Below, one piece after another: positions 23,284-34,630 of a stretch of 64,000 nt of DNA. The notes beneath the pieces were generated by a model. It saw only the letters and a list, made by a program, of their open reading frames with translations, ran no database searches and had not been told where the DNA came from. A program made the position numbers and the translations under genes. The stretch's first letter is position 1. Each line of letters starts with the position of its first letter. The DNA comes from Arachnopeziza araneosa. Taxonomy: Eukaryota; Ascomycota; Leotiomycetes; Helotiales; Arachnopezizaceae. The stretch lies in NCBI GenBank assembly GCA_003988855.1, contig QYAI01000139.1, forward strand, positions 51,960 to 115,959, in the 5' to 3' direction.

Positions 23284-24008
23284 ATGGTTCTCAAACGAAA
23301 GCGTTCCGACTCCGAGATTTCAACCTCCAGCTCGCTTTTGTCCTCACCTCTTTCCGTAGCCAATTACATGTCAATTGATAGCTATTGCTCTGGACAGAGT
23401 TCAATCGCAACCTCAACTCTTTTCTCCGGCCGAACCAGAAAGCGCCATCGTGACAATCGGCCGTCTGAAGAAGAAGTTCACCGTACGTTATATTCTACCT
23501 CCATCTGCTTACTCTCATCTAACCTTATCTAGAACACACTTTATCAATTCTCTTCTCCGCGCAACAAAACTCCCGACCTCAACCCCCCTTACAATCTAAA
23601 CCACAGGAACTCATCTCCTCTCTGCCATCAACTACATATTCAAGTCAGCAATCGAGTTTGCATTCGTTCTGGGCGATCCCCGCAAGACAGACATCACCAT
23701 CAAGTAATCCATCCCTCTCTACCGCCAATACTCCATCGTCCGGTCCAAGCATCAATTCTTTCTTCCAGGCCTCGAATTGTGAGGATTGCGATGGATCACT
23801 CAATCCTGTAGACAATGGCGATGCGATGGATGTGGACATGATGATGGATATCGACACGGAAGGTGGGAACCATGCTTGTTCGACTTGTGGGAAACAGGTG
23901 TGCCATAACTGCGCTGTGAGCAACCTAGGCACAGAGAGGAGATGTCTGAATTGTGCCGGAAGGAAGAAAGTCTGGGTTGGAGGGTTGGGATGGATGGATC
24001 AGGATTAA
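23284..24008 (+). CDS. Small conserved-looking protein with C-terminal Cys-rich (zinc-binding-like) motif
   Basis: Two exons, 23284-23482 and 23533-24008, with a 50-nt intron (GTACGT donor, CTAAC branch); 224 aa. The N-terminus is basic (M-V-L-K-R-K-R-S-D-S-E), followed by Ser/Thr-rich disorder. The C-terminal third has C-E-D-C, then C-S-T-C-G-K-Q-V-C-H-N-C and C-L-N-C, a C-x2-C pattern that could bind one or two zinc ions. It ends in a basic/Trp segment (K-K-V-W-V-G-G-L-G-W-M). I do not know a named family for it. The intron keeps the frame exactly, and the Cys spacing speaks for a real gene. A nuclear role is possible given the basic start, but this is inference. Confidence 0.75.
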
Positions 24009-24736
24009 GTGCGAGGGAGACTTTGATTATCCGTGCAGTCTTTGTTTACTTGCGTGGAGTTATGGTGTTCTGGATGCGCTAGATATTCCCCTGTAGAAAT
24101 CTAATCAGTATTTGCTGTTTTAAACTTGCAAGCTGATATTCATTTAACATCAAAAGATTAATATCCTAACTTATTCTGAAATGTTATTATCTAAAATTTC
24201 ATCATAAGGTGGCTGTTAGAGTTATTTCTGTAGAAATGAATCAGGTCTTTTCTTTTTAGTCAACAAAACTCTCCTAAACTTTGCAAAATAATCCCTCCCA
24301 AAGTCCTGCTACTGGTGGTTCTAGCATTCCAAAGAAATTTAATCAGCAGCTGACTTGAAAGAAGTGGCTTAGATAGAACACAGCCATCGCTAGGATTTAG
24401 GTATTACTTAGTCGAGTATTTTAGGCGGGTATCATTTCTTGGTTCAGCACAGCTGGGGCTCCGGAAACCAATTGTTACACACTCGATCGACCGTTTCAAA
24501 ATCATGAAGAAAATATTCTAAAGACCGACCGTTTAGGAGCAGAGCCACACAATGTAAAATATGTTTGCTGCGTGTGTTATTATCAGTGAGTAAGATTATC
24601 TACTTTGTACCTCTATTTAATAAATATCCTTCTTCTATGATTTATCCCAAGATTTTCAACTCCTCGCTATGCTAACCAACAAAATACTATGATAAAACAG
24701 AAGCCACTTAAGTTTCGTACCACATCGCACAGCGCC
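24009..24736. other. Intergenic, AT-rich, convergent 3' ends
   Basis: About 730 bp between the ends of a plus-strand and a minus-strand gene. It is AT-rich with no supported gene and presumably carries both poly(A) regions. Confidence 0.6.
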
Positions 24737-26722
24737 CTAGATTTTGCTTACATCGTAAAAGGATCTCTGTCTCAGCTCCTTGCCTTTCCAATAGAAGATC
24801 CACGGCACAGGCAACATTGCCAAGCTGATGAAGGCAAACAGAGAGCCAGCCCAGTGAATGCCGAGCTTTTCGTACATCTGGAGCGTGAACAATGGAAACG
24901 CAGCACCAAAGCCATATCGTAGTAGTCCATTAGCAGCAACAGCTGATGCTCCGTTCGCGGCTTGATAGACATCCACGAGGTAAGTGGTTGCTGAGATGAA
25001 GATGCCTAGATTACCCCACTGGGCCCATAAAATGTTAGTAATTTCCTGATATATCATGCTCTAGAAGCGAAAGGGGTGGGATACCGTTAGATACGGTTGT
25101 CTTAAGAGTCTCACACTTGAAGGACTCTCGTTCAGGAGTAACAAAGCAATAGAGAAAAAGAAAGCTCGGGGATCCTTACGCCGAAAGGTATGCCAGCCAG
25201 GACAGGAACAATCCAATGGACATTTTTGTTAGGACTCCTATCCAACAAGTTAGCATGCAATTTTGCTAGTTTTCCTAGAGAGACACAAAGAGCTGAAGAG
25301 CTGAGCTCTTAGAACCATATTTTAGCAAATGTAGCAGCGTTTTTGAAACAGCGTCTCCACTCTGGACCTCTCATAAAACATAGCAGCAATCTAATGTGGA
25401 AAAGGGCTCACCATGCAAACCAGAATAGACCAATGGGCAATAGAAGACTTCCCAACATGGCGGCGTAGAGTCGATGCTCAGGAGCAGGTTGAGCAGCAGC
25501 TTTAGCTTCTGCTCTGCGGTACAATGTAGCGTCGAATATGCCGAACGATATGACTGCAAGAAAAAAGCCAACGAGAATGCCCAGGAAAGTTAGGCCTACT
25601 TCTTTCTCGTTGAAGTTGTACACTGATTGAAAGACGTAGTTATATGAGCCGAAGAAGGAGAACATCATCGCAAATGCGAAGCCAGTATAGATAGAGAGAA
25701 GACCAACGAGAGGCTCAATGAACATCATGTGTCAAATAAATAGTCAGCTTCTCGTCTTTGCGAAAGTCGATGTGGACTCACAGTGGACGAATAAATGCTT
25801 GGCGAAGTTTCCGGATCAAGATGGCTGTGTCACCCGCTTTATGCTCAGTCTTGACTCCGAGTTTCTTCTCCTTCAAGTATAGGATTCGCTTCTTAGACGT
25901 CTCTTGCATGAACAATGACATAAGAGCAATTGGGGCAGCTATCAACATGACCACCCACATGGACCACCTCCAGTCATTATGGTATTCACCGATGATGTAT
26001 GCGCCCGTAAGGGGGCCTAGAGCTGGACCAAGGAAAGGAGCCATGATGTAAGAAAGAGCTGCTCTCCCTCGCTGACGATGGTTCCAAAGATCTGAGATGG
26101 TCCCTTGCTTACTTTAGCTTTGTGACAAGAATACAAACGAGAATGGCTTACCAGCTCCGACGGCGAGAGCTCCAGAACCAGCAAGCCCAGCCAAGAAACG
26201 CATAATGATAAGTAGCGCAATATGATTCGAGGCCCCGGATATGGCAGTGAAAGTGAGCAACAGCGGCATTGTTCCCCAATAAATGACACGACGACCATAG
26301 AGCTCGGATAACGGAGCAGCTATTGTTGGACCAAGAGTAAAGCCTAGAGTGTAAAGAGACAGCGGAAGAACTGCTAACTCTCTTGTCACATTAAACTCCT
26401 TCTCAACCAACGGAATTGCTGGGACAAAAGATGATGTGGCGATTGTTCTTCGGGGTTTATTAGCACCAGACTCAACCTAACGCCGGGGAACTTACAGAAC
26501 AAATCCATATAGAGCAGGTATGGCAGTGTGGAAGACTTTCTTCCCATTCGGCCAATTTTGAGGATTGCTGGAATCTGTTGGTGAGTCCCAGTCGAACGAA
26601 GTTGCGATACTACTTGTTGAAGAGTTGGGTTCAACGTTTGGTATACTATCTGGTTTCGGTGCTCCATCTAGCTGAGCCTCCATGTCCTTTTCAAGGTCCT
26701 GGATATTTTCTTGAGAGCTCAT
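24737..26722 (-). CDS. MFS transporter, DHA1 (drug:H+ antiporter) type; one intron has a non-AG acceptor
   Basis: Exons are 26496-26722, 26152-26447, 25782-26103, 25412-25732, 25180-25237 and 24737-25018; 501 aa with all phases in register. N-terminal N-P-Q-N-W-P, then S-E-L-Y-G-R-R-V-I-Y-W (motif A) and G-P-A-L-G-P-L-T-G (motif C region), mark a 12-helix DHA1 exporter of the Flr1/Tpo group. Such proteins export drugs, polyamines or metabolites across the plasma membrane. Intron 3 (25733-25781, 49 nt) has a good GTGAGT donor and CTGAC branch but ends TG instead of AG, and no nearby AG restores the frame. Introns 4 (174 nt) and 5 (161 nt) are three times longer than the others. The gene may therefore be impaired, or the base may be a sequence error. 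Confidence 0.82.
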
Positions 26723-27576
26723 TGTGACGAACCTCCGCCTAGTCTAGTATAGAGGAAGGGCAAAAAAAAAAAAACTACTGATAGATGAAATGTGTGAGTA
26801 GATGATGAAAATACTGCGTGGCACTGGCTCTCACAACAGATATATAGAAAGCATACCACCTCAATCTCCTACTCTTGCATGCACCCATATTACCAACCCA
26901 GTAGCGCCGCGATCCCAAGACACGGCGCAATATTGGAAGTTTGACCTCATCTCGTACGGGATTAGTAAATGGAGCCGCAAACTTGGACCTCGGTAACTGC
27001 ATCGGAAGCTGGTGTGGATTGGCTCCGCTGTGGATAGTGATCAGTATCTGCTCGCATTCTTCAACGTCGCCTTTTCTCTGATGGGTCAGCTCTGAGAGGT
27101 GATAAGCCTTTCATAGGCCAGCCGGAAACTGCTCAGGCCAAGTCGTCATGACGCGGGCATATTGGTGCTGTGTTGACTGCACAAAGATTACTTGTGGTGT
27201 TGAGTAATCCAGCCGCACAATCATCCCGAGGCGACCGTAGAACTACAGTACCTAAGTAGGTAGATTGATACCTCAGGCACCTGCCGCAGCCGACCAGCCA
27301 TCACGTGTTTCTCGAACATGCCTAGGTACCTGGCTGGGTATTGCAAGTTCAGTTGACGTAGACGGCGGTACCAGAAAAGTGATTAAGAAGACAGCGCAGA
27401 GCCTCTTTGTAAATTTAATGTCGTTTTAATCCGATTTGGGTGACATTGAAATCCGATGCTGTCCATTCGCTGAATCCGAAAAATGGCCAGAAATGGAATT
27501 TTGGCGACATGCCCGAAATCATAGCGAGAACCCGGCGTGAACACTCAATGCCTTTCTCAACCACCAACTTCAAGAT
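26723..27576. promoter_or_regulatory. Divergent intergenic region between DHA1 transporter and COX10
   Basis: 854 bp between two ATGs in opposite directions. It contains a 13-bp A run near 26762, a TATA element for the transporter, and CCTAAGTAGGTA / CCTAGGTACCT-like palindromic motifs at about 27250-27335. A CACGTG E-box core lies at 27303-27308. Confidence 0.45.
26841..26846 (-). promoter_or_regulatory. TATA element of the DHA1 transporter
   Basis: TATATA lies about 119 bp upstream of the ATG at 26722, in the coding orientation of the transporter (the motif is palindromic). Confidence 0.4.
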
Positions 27577-29094
27577 ATGATTATACGGTATCCAGCAGCC
27601 AGTGCTTTCCGATCCAGTGGCCTCAGTATCGTATGCTCACCATGTCTGCTGCCGACTAAACACCACGCATCCTGCATCATAACCAGAGATTTCGCCAGAT
27701 CATCGAAGGTTAAGGCTGTTCTGACAGGGACCGCAAAACTTCGTGCTGGATACTTCTCCGCCAATGTGTTGCTTGAGAAGGCACGGTTGAGTACCACGAG
27801 GGGAGGTCTAACTTCGACGATATCAGAATTAAATTCAATTGCTTCCGAGAATGAAGCTCCTAAGCTCCCCACGACAGCCGCCGCTCCCATTCCAATACCG
27901 CGCGAACTCCCTCACCGAAGACGACAAGCTAAACGAAGAGCTGCCACATCTGCGGATCTGGTCCTACCTCAGAATTCATCATCTACACTCTCCGAGACTG
28001 CCTCCAAAGCTCCTTCAAACTCCATCCGCAGGCTGATTCCTGTCCTCCTCTCCCTGTCCAAACCCCGCCTCTCCATCCTCGTGGTCCTTACAGCATGTGC
28101 ATCCTACTCACTCTACCCCGTGCCCGAGCTTCTTCTTCCTTCTGCAACCGAAACGCCATCTCTCTCACCTCTCACCCTCCTTTTCCTCACTACCGGGACC
28201 ACACTATGCGCTGCTAGCGCCAATGCCTTCAATATGCTGTATGAGCCCAAATGGGACGCTCTTATGTCACGGACGCGCAACAGACCTCTGGTTCGAGGTC
28301 TTATATCCACTAGAGGAGCAGCATTATTTGCGGTTTTAGCTGGAGTAGGTGGAACAGCAGCATTATACTACGGCGTCAATCCTACAGTCTCCTTTCTAGG
28401 TGCTCTCAACATAGCTCTCTACGCAGGAGTTTACACTCCACTAAAACGAGTCTCTGTAATAAACACTTGGATTGGGGCCATCGTAGGCGGCATACCCCCT
28501 TTGATGGGTTGGGCAGCCGCTGCAGGTCAATCCGCGACCCACGGAGACTGGAAAGAGCTGCTTCTAGGAGAGCAGAATATTGGCGGATGGCTGCTAGCAG
28601 CTTTACTCATAGCTTGGCAGTTTCCCCATTTCATGTCGCTATCCTGGTCAATTAGAGAAGAATACAAAAACGCTGGTTACCGAATGCTCTCCTGGGTTAA
28701 TCCTGCCAGGAACGCTCGCGTCGCTCTGCGTTATAGTTTGCTTTTCTTCCCAATTTGCATCGGGCTCTGCTATTTCGGCGTTACGGAGTGGAGTTTCGCG
28801 GTTGCAAGCACGCCAGCAAATATATGGCTGGTTCGGGAGGCAATTAAATTCTGGAAACTGGAAGGAAACAAGGGTAGCGCGAGAGGATTGTTCTGGGCTA
28901 GTGTCTGGCATCTACCAGTTGTCATGATCCTAGCGATGGTAGAGAAGAAAGGAATGTGGCAGCGGGTCTGGCGTGCTGCTATAGGGGAACCGGAGCTCGA
29001 GGATGACTGGTTAGAGGAAGAAGTAGTGCTGAGTCGTACCGCTGTGAGTCCGGAAGCAAGAGCTGCAGATGTAGCATTACCTGTTCGACGATAG
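27577..29094 (+). CDS. COX10: Protohaem IX farnesyltransferase (haem O synthase), mitochondrial
   Basis: Single exon, 505 aa. A basic Ser-rich N-terminus fits a mitochondrial presequence, followed by a low-complexity linker to about 150. The UbiA prenyltransferase core shows S-K-P-R-L-S near 165, N-M-L-Y-E-P-K-W-D-A-L-M-S-R-T-R-N-R-P-L near 218-237, and Y-T-P-L-K-R ... N-T-W-I-G-A-I-V-G-G-I-P-P-L-M-G-W. Later come A-W-Q-F-P-H-F and the E-E-Y-K-N-A-G-Y-R-M-L segment. Cox10 farnesylates haem B to haem O in the inner mitochondrial membrane, the first step to haem A for cytochrome c oxidase. Length matches fungal orthologues. The ATG at 27577 is the first in frame that gives a presequence. Confidence 0.96.
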   Translation: MIIRYPAASAFRSSGLSIVCSPCLLPTKHHASCIITRDFARSSKVKAVLTGTAKLRAGYFSANVLLEKARLSTTRGGLTSTISELNSIASENEAPKLPTTAAAPIPIPRELPHRRRQAKRRAATSADLVLPQNSSSTLSETASKAPSNSIRRLIPVLLSLSKPRLSILVVLTACASYSLYPVPELLLPSATETPSLSPLTLLFLTTGTTLCAASANAFNMLYEPKWDALMSRTRNRPLVRGLISTRGAALFAVLAGVGGTAALYYGVNPTVSFLGALNIALYAGVYTPLKRVSVINTWIGAIVGGIPPLMGWAAAAGQSATHGDWKELLLGEQNIGGWLLAALLIAWQFPHFMSLSWSIREEYKNAGYRMLSWVNPARNARVALRYSLLFFPICIGLCYFGVTEWSFAVASTPANIWLVREAIKFWKLEGNKGSARGLFWASVWHLPVVMILAMVEKKGMWQRVWRAAIGEPELEDDWLEEEVVLSRTAVSPEARAADVALPVRR

Positions 29095-29455
29095 ATATCT
29101 TATATGTTTGTAGATTATAGTGTTACATACGCTGGGTCAGGTGTTCAGGAATCCCACTGTTTCAAGTTTCAATTTCGTGATTCGTGTTGCAGTAAAAGAT
29201 TTGTTTCATTCTGATTTCCCCAGCTATTGATGTGCTGGTATAGTACAGGTTATACAAAATCATAGCTCATGATTATCCCCTCTTTATATACCATCCCCAA
29301 TTCGCGTCTTCGCAAGTCAAGTGATCGTTAAGGCCACGGCTCAAAAATTATGCCGCAATAGCATGGTCATGTCCCCTAAAATAACGGTTTGCGCCTATAC
29401 GCCTTGCAGCCAATTCCCAAATTAAATCACTATTTTCCGAAAAGAAAGTCTGTAC
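29095..29455. other. Convergent intergenic spacer
   Basis: 361 bp between the COX10 stop and the stop of the Myb-like gene. Nothing recognisable is present. Confidence 0.6.
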
Positions 29456-30462
29456 TTAATGCCCACCACCACCGGGACGGTTGATGATAGAATCAATGCC
29501 CATATCCATACTTGGCAGCCGGCCAACTACATGCCCGTACTGCCTAGGATCATTCGAACTCATGCCACCAATGCTGCTCCCATTAGAGCCGCTGTGGCTA
29601 TGTCCATACGGCCCACCGTAACCCGCAGATGAGCGATCGCTCGCGCCGCCATCGTAGGGATCAGCCTCCAGTTCATCAGCATAATCGCTGCTATCTTGGT
29701 GCTCGAACGTACTCTGGTATGCCTGCGGGGTCTGTAGTGAGGAGGACGGATCGAGTCGTTCGCGGCGAGCATGTGAGCGCGCTGCTGTTTGAAGGTTCTT
29801 GAGACCTTGGGACATGCACTGTTCTTTCGTTAGTATGTAATCAAATTGATAGAGGCGAATAGGAGGGATTTGCTTACCTTCTGCTCAACTACATTCCATT
29901 TCTCTCCAGTCCGAGCAGCCAATGGAGTCCAGATTTCTCTTCGCATCTCCATGTAATGCCTCGCCATACTCTCAAGTTTGAGTCCATCCCAATCATCCGC
30001 ATTGCGTCTCTCCATCAACCGTTCATGACGCTTGCGGCATGCGTTTGGCGTCTTCGTTGGGAAGTATGCTTGTTGAATAGGTGCCCAGTTCATGCCTTGC
30101 GCACGAGCTGCCATGAGGGTCTGGTCATCGGACGGGGTCCATGCCCCGGAGGATGGCCGAAGGGATACTACGGGAGGGGCGGACACAGGTAGAGCATATG
30201 GCTGCTGGTGGGTCATGTGTTGGGGTTGCTGGACTGGGCCGCCTTGGTTCACATATGGCGACGGGGCAGATTGTGAGTTATAGGATTGTTGCGACATACT
30301 GGCCTGAATGGGCACCGCCTGTGACGGGTAGTATTGAGTATTGTTTTGCATTGGGCGTGACGAAGCAAGTGGTGCGTATTGTGTGGAGGGTGTATTTGAT
30401 GGGGACAAATGATAGTATCCGGAGGATGGGCGGACTGCGCGTTGTTGAGGTCCTTTTGGCAT
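29456..30462 (-). CDS. Myb/SANT-like DNA-binding protein
   Basis: Two exons, 29878-30462 and 29456-29818; 315 aa. The first about 100 residues are Gln/Ser/Pro/Tyr-rich and disordered. A Myb-like segment follows at about 105-155: W-T-P-S-D-D-Q-T-L-M-A-A-R-A-Q-G-M-N-W-A-P-I-Q, then F-P-T-K-T-P-N-A-C-R-K-R-H-E-R-L, with the expected Trp spacing and basic third helix. A second W-rich stretch (E-I-W-T-P-L-A-A-R-T-G-E-K-W-N-V-V-E-Q-K) suggests a second, degenerate repeat. The C-terminus is rich in Gly, Ser and Asp. It is likely a nuclear transcription or chromatin factor. Targets are unknown. Confidence 0.85.
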
Positions 30463-31858
30463 GCTGAAGAAACGATTGTTGAGGAGCGAGTGTAGGTGAG
30501 GCGGCGAGGGATAAGAAATAGAGAGCCGTGGCTGGAGGACTGGACTTCAAGAAGAAATGAGAAGAAATCGGAATGGGCGGCGGCGGCGGCTATGAGAGAC
30601 GGAATTGGTAACGAGAGGATATGTACGATACGAGAATGAAACGACGACGATAGGAAATCGCTGGTGGGGTATCTGACAAGCAAATAGAGAGATGATGGAG
30701 AAAGAGGTCTATCGAAGGGACCGGCCGGCGGTTCTTTATACAATCCTACTCCTCGACAGGATGTTGGAGATATGCATAGCATGGGGGCCGGAACAAAGAC
30801 GTCTGAGTGCGTTTATAGCCTCATTGACGCCGGCAAACATGCCTGGGTTTGAGCCAGGTCCCAAATCGGGAGCAGGACATCGAATTCTTCCTCCGCTGAA
30901 ACACATCTGACCTGGATTTAGACGTGTGGAGAGCTGGTCGAGCCATCCAGGGCAGCTGGATAGACGGCGGGAAATGAAAGAATGAAACTCCCGGCTGCGA
31001 CAGAGTAGGCGCGCAAGAGAGATAGAGTCTCCAACGATCGAGGTTGGGCGACCTTGGACCGCGGACATTGGTTGAGGAAGAGTCAAAGGCGGTTGTATCA
31101 TTACGGGTCTGAGGTTCGGCGGTTAGGGGCGTGGGCGGCAACGAGAGGCGGACCAGGGACGGGTGAGGCGCTGGCCAGAAATAGGTCGTCGAGAAGGCCG
31201 ACTGGGGGGGAGGGGGGAGAAAAGGGAGGGTTGCCGCGATGTCAGCAGGATGAGGATGGATTGCAGCAGGGCAGACCAACATGAAGATGGAAAGATGGGC
31301 ATCTGGACATGAGAACCAGACCGAAGACAGCTGGCGGAGTGGGCGATATGGACGACCAGAATTTCGTCTGATGAGGGTTGAGACACGGGATGGATTTCGT
31401 GCATTGCTTGAGCGGGAGAGGCTGTGGTTGGTCCACGGCGGCGTCTCTGCTGCTGAAGGTTTAATTTTGGCCCTAATTCTTGATGCCTGAGATGAGGACG
31501 TAGGGGCCTGGTCCCCCAGGCACGAATGATGAGATGGCGCCAACGTGACCCAATCACGTGACTCGCCTCTCAAACACCAACATTCCATCTTCTCCCCTGC
31601 TCCATCCATGCTCTCCTCTGTAACAGGCGCTGATGCAGGCCAACACAAGTCTGCTAAGCGCCCAACAGACGATACCAGACACTCGGGACCAGCGTTTGGC
31701 AAACACCTTGAACGTGATCCTTCACCTTTTCCCTTTGCCGCTGCAAGTCCCGTCCGATTCAAATTGCTGTCTCGGTCCGAAATAGTGGCTTGCAGCACCT
31801 CTCAGCCACCGTCGCTCCTGCCGCACTCTATCGACGGGTGGCTTCCACCCTCCAGCCT

Positions 31859-31922
31859 CCATCGTCCATCGTCCATCGTCCATCCATTGTCCATCGTCCA
31901 TCCATCGTCCATCGTCCATCCT
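31859..31922. repeat. CCATCGT/CCAT minisatellite
   Basis: About eight units based on CCATCGT, with interspersed CCAT and one CCATTGT variant, in 64 bp. Confidence 0.9.
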
Positions 31923-32693
31923 TCAAACCCTTCATCAACACTCTGAACAACCTCAGACTCTCTCCAAACCCGCCCTTCCGTGCATGTTGGTCTGATGAAA
32001 TCCCAGTTGTCGGATCTCTCTTGCAGCGACTGGAGAACCCTGGGGCCATCGGCATGCAAACCCCTCTCTCCCGCACACCTTGATACAGCGTGCATCTCTC
32101 GGAACAAAGGGTGTTCAAGAGTCACACTTGATTGAAGTTGCCAATGACAAGATGGTCAAGTGTCGACTCGGGCCGTTTCAAACATTTTCGCATTCAGCCT
32201 GAAGCTGTTCCTCGCTACAAGCCGAATCAATGCGGAGACGCCCATGCCCCCCTCTCAGGAAATAGAGGTCAATCAGGGAATATTTCCGGGTAGATCACGC
32301 CTCTCCAGCGATTGAGCCTGTCAAGTACCGGCCTACCTTACGAGAAACAAGACGGTAGTAGATACTGCTATTCCCGTAGCTATCATTTATCCACGTCCAT
32401 GGCTAGCCAAAGTCCATCAAAAGCCGTGTCAACCGGTATCCCGTTCCCCGCTACAGAAAAGAAAAGTGGGCTGGGTTGTCTCCGTCGAGGGGACGCTTTT
32501 CTGTGACTCCGGATGATCTAACTGACGTCTCGACGGGCAACCAGTGCTTTCTCGTCATTGGACACTCCACAAAATTCGGTAACGGGTGTATATTTCCTCG
32601 TTCGATGCCTTCTCACGACTTTTTACAGTTTATCCGCCTTGATTTATCCGGAGCTCTCCAGCGAGAGCTTTCACACCCAAGTCCATTGATTGT

Positions 32694-32699
32694 TATATA
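32694..32699 (+). promoter_or_regulatory. TATA element of the sugar transporter
   Basis: TATATA lies about 110 bp upstream of the ATG at 32807. Confidence 0.4.
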
Positions 32700-32806
32700 C
32701 CCTCGCTGTCCGCCCAGAATGATATTCCCTTGGCTTTCTACACTTGGTTCTGCTCAAGCTTCAGCCTCAGCATCGTTTTCCTGAGTAGTCCTTCGAAGTA
32801 GTCAAG

Positions 32807-34630
32807 ATGGTTGCAACTAACGCAGCTCCTGGTATTTACGATGCGGCTCTCCAGCGCCGACAGGCCCTTATGGGCTCGTCAGGTCCTGCAGCTTTGGTGA
32901 AGAACTTTCGTGTCTTCACAATTGCCTTGTTCGCTTGCATTGGTGGTCTTCTCTATGGTAAGCCAAGCATCCATGAGCTTCGGTCAGTCAAATTTATAAG
33001 AAATAGGTTACAATCAGGGTGTTTTCTCTGGTGTTCTCGCCATGCACTCTTTCCAAGAGCATATGGGTGCCTATGATCCATTAGATCCTACTGCACCTCA
33101 GACCAAAAAAGGGTGGCTGACTTCCATCCTCGAACTCGGTGCCTGGTTCGGAACCCTTCTTTCTGGATTCATGGCTGAAGCTATCTCTCGAAAATACGCT
33201 ATTGTTGTCGCTACCAGTGTCTTCATTATTGGTGTTATTGTCCAGTCTACATCCATCACCGCTGGATACTCTGCTATTCTCGGCGGTCGTTTCATCACCG
33301 GAATGGGTGTCGGATCTCTCTCCATGATTGTGCCAATGTATAACGCCGAAGTGGCTCCTCCTGAGGTCCGAGGCTCTCTGATCGCCCTGCAGCAACTAGC
33401 TATTACATTCGGTATCATGGTATCCTTCTGGATTGATTACGGCACGAACTATATTGGTGGAACAGGCGCTAGCCAATCAAACGCTTCTTGGCTCGTACCC
33501 ATCACCCTGCAGCTCTTTCCTGCTCTCATTCTTGTTGTCGGCATCTTGTTCATGCCCTTTTCACCTCGATGGCTCATCCACCACGATCGCGAAGCCGAAG
33601 CACGACGAGTGCTCGCCAAGCTGCGTAGTCTTCCTCAAGACCATGAGCTCGTAGAACTCGAATTCCTCGAAATCAAAGCACAATCCCTCTTTGAGAAGCG
33701 AACCGTGGCAGAGCACTTTCCCAAATTGCGAGAGCTGACAAACTGGAATGTTTTTAAGCTTCAATTCGTCGCCGTTGGCTCTCTCTTCAGGACTAAAGCC
33801 ATGTTCAAGCGCGTTATCGTTGCTACTGTGACTATGTTCTTCCAACAATGGACCGGCATCAATGCTATTCTTTACTATGCACCTACAATTTTCAAGAATT
33901 TGGGTCTGTCTGGCAATACCATTTCTCTCTTAGCCACTGGTGTCGTTGGAATTGTCATGTTTCTCGCGACCATCCCATCCGTGATGTACATTGATAAACT
34001 TGGGCGCAAGCCGATCCTCACAATTGGTGCAATTGGCATGGCACTTTGCCACATTATTATTGCCGTTATCGTAGCTAAAGACAAGGACTCCTGGCCTTCC
34101 CATAAAGCAGCTGGTTGGGCGGCGGTGGTCATGGTTTGGCTATTCGTCGTCCACTTTGGATACTCTTGGGGCCCATGCGCCTGGATCATCGTTGCTGAGA
34201 TCTGGCCGCTGAGCAATCGGCCATATGGTATTGCTCTAGGAGCATCATCCAATTGGATGAATAATTTTATTGTCGGCCAAGTACATCACCTTCCCCTTTC
34301 AATATTCTTAGCTAATCAATATAGGTCACACCCGATATGATCAGTGGCATTACATACGGCACTTATCTCATCTTTGGCATTCTCACCTTTATCGGTGCTG
34401 CATTCGTTTGGTTCTATGTACCGGAGACCAAGCGTCTCACTCTCGAGGAGATGGACGTCGTTTTCGGCTCTGAGGGTACCGCCCAAGCAGACTTTGAACG
34501 TATGGAGGAGATCAATAAGGAGATCGGCTTGGATACTCTTTTGAGAAGCGCCAATGCCCATGGCGGATCAGAGTTGGAGCCTGAGGAAAAGGAGAAAAAG
34601 GAAGTTTTGAATGAGGAGATCAAAGAATAA
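32807..34630 (+). CDS. MFS sugar transporter (hexose type)
   Basis: Exons are 32807-32957, 33007-34280 and 34325-34630; 576 aa. Sugar-porter motifs are present: G-G-L-L-Y-G-Y-N-Q-G across the first intron, R-F-I-T-G-M-G-V-G, P-F-S-P-R-W-L (a variant of P-E-S-P-R-W), Q-Q-W-T-G-I-N-A-I-L-Y-Y in helix 7, and P-E-T-K-R-L-T-L-E-E-M-D after helix 12 (Lys-Arg instead of the usual Lys-Gly). Twelve membrane helices with a large central loop fit the family. It probably moves hexoses into the cell with protons. The glutamate-rich C-terminal tail (E-K-E-K-K-E-V-L-N-E-E) is cytosolic. The exact sugar is not predictable. Confidence 0.93.

Larger units (their letters stand above)
30463..32806. other. Long divergent intergenic region upstream of Myb-like gene and sugar transporter
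   Basis: 2.3 kb of GC-richer DNA. Open frames up to 325 codons on the minus strand (30821-31798) have low-complexity, Pro/Ser/Arg-rich translations and overlapping frames on both strands, so I do not call them. The region contains a CCATCGT minisatellite at 31859-31922, CCAAT next to CACGTG near 31552, and a TATA element for the sugar transporter. Confidence 0.5.

Noticed and set aside
30840..30910. Possible tRNA-like stretch with GGTTTGAGCC
   Set aside because: No acceptor stem, D-loop or anticodon arm could be folded around it.
30821..31798. 325-codon minus-strand open frame
   Set aside because: Pro/Ser/Arg-rich, overlaps the CCATCGT-rich region flank and several plus-strand frames, and starts inside promoter DNA. 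Likely chance in GC-richer sequence.
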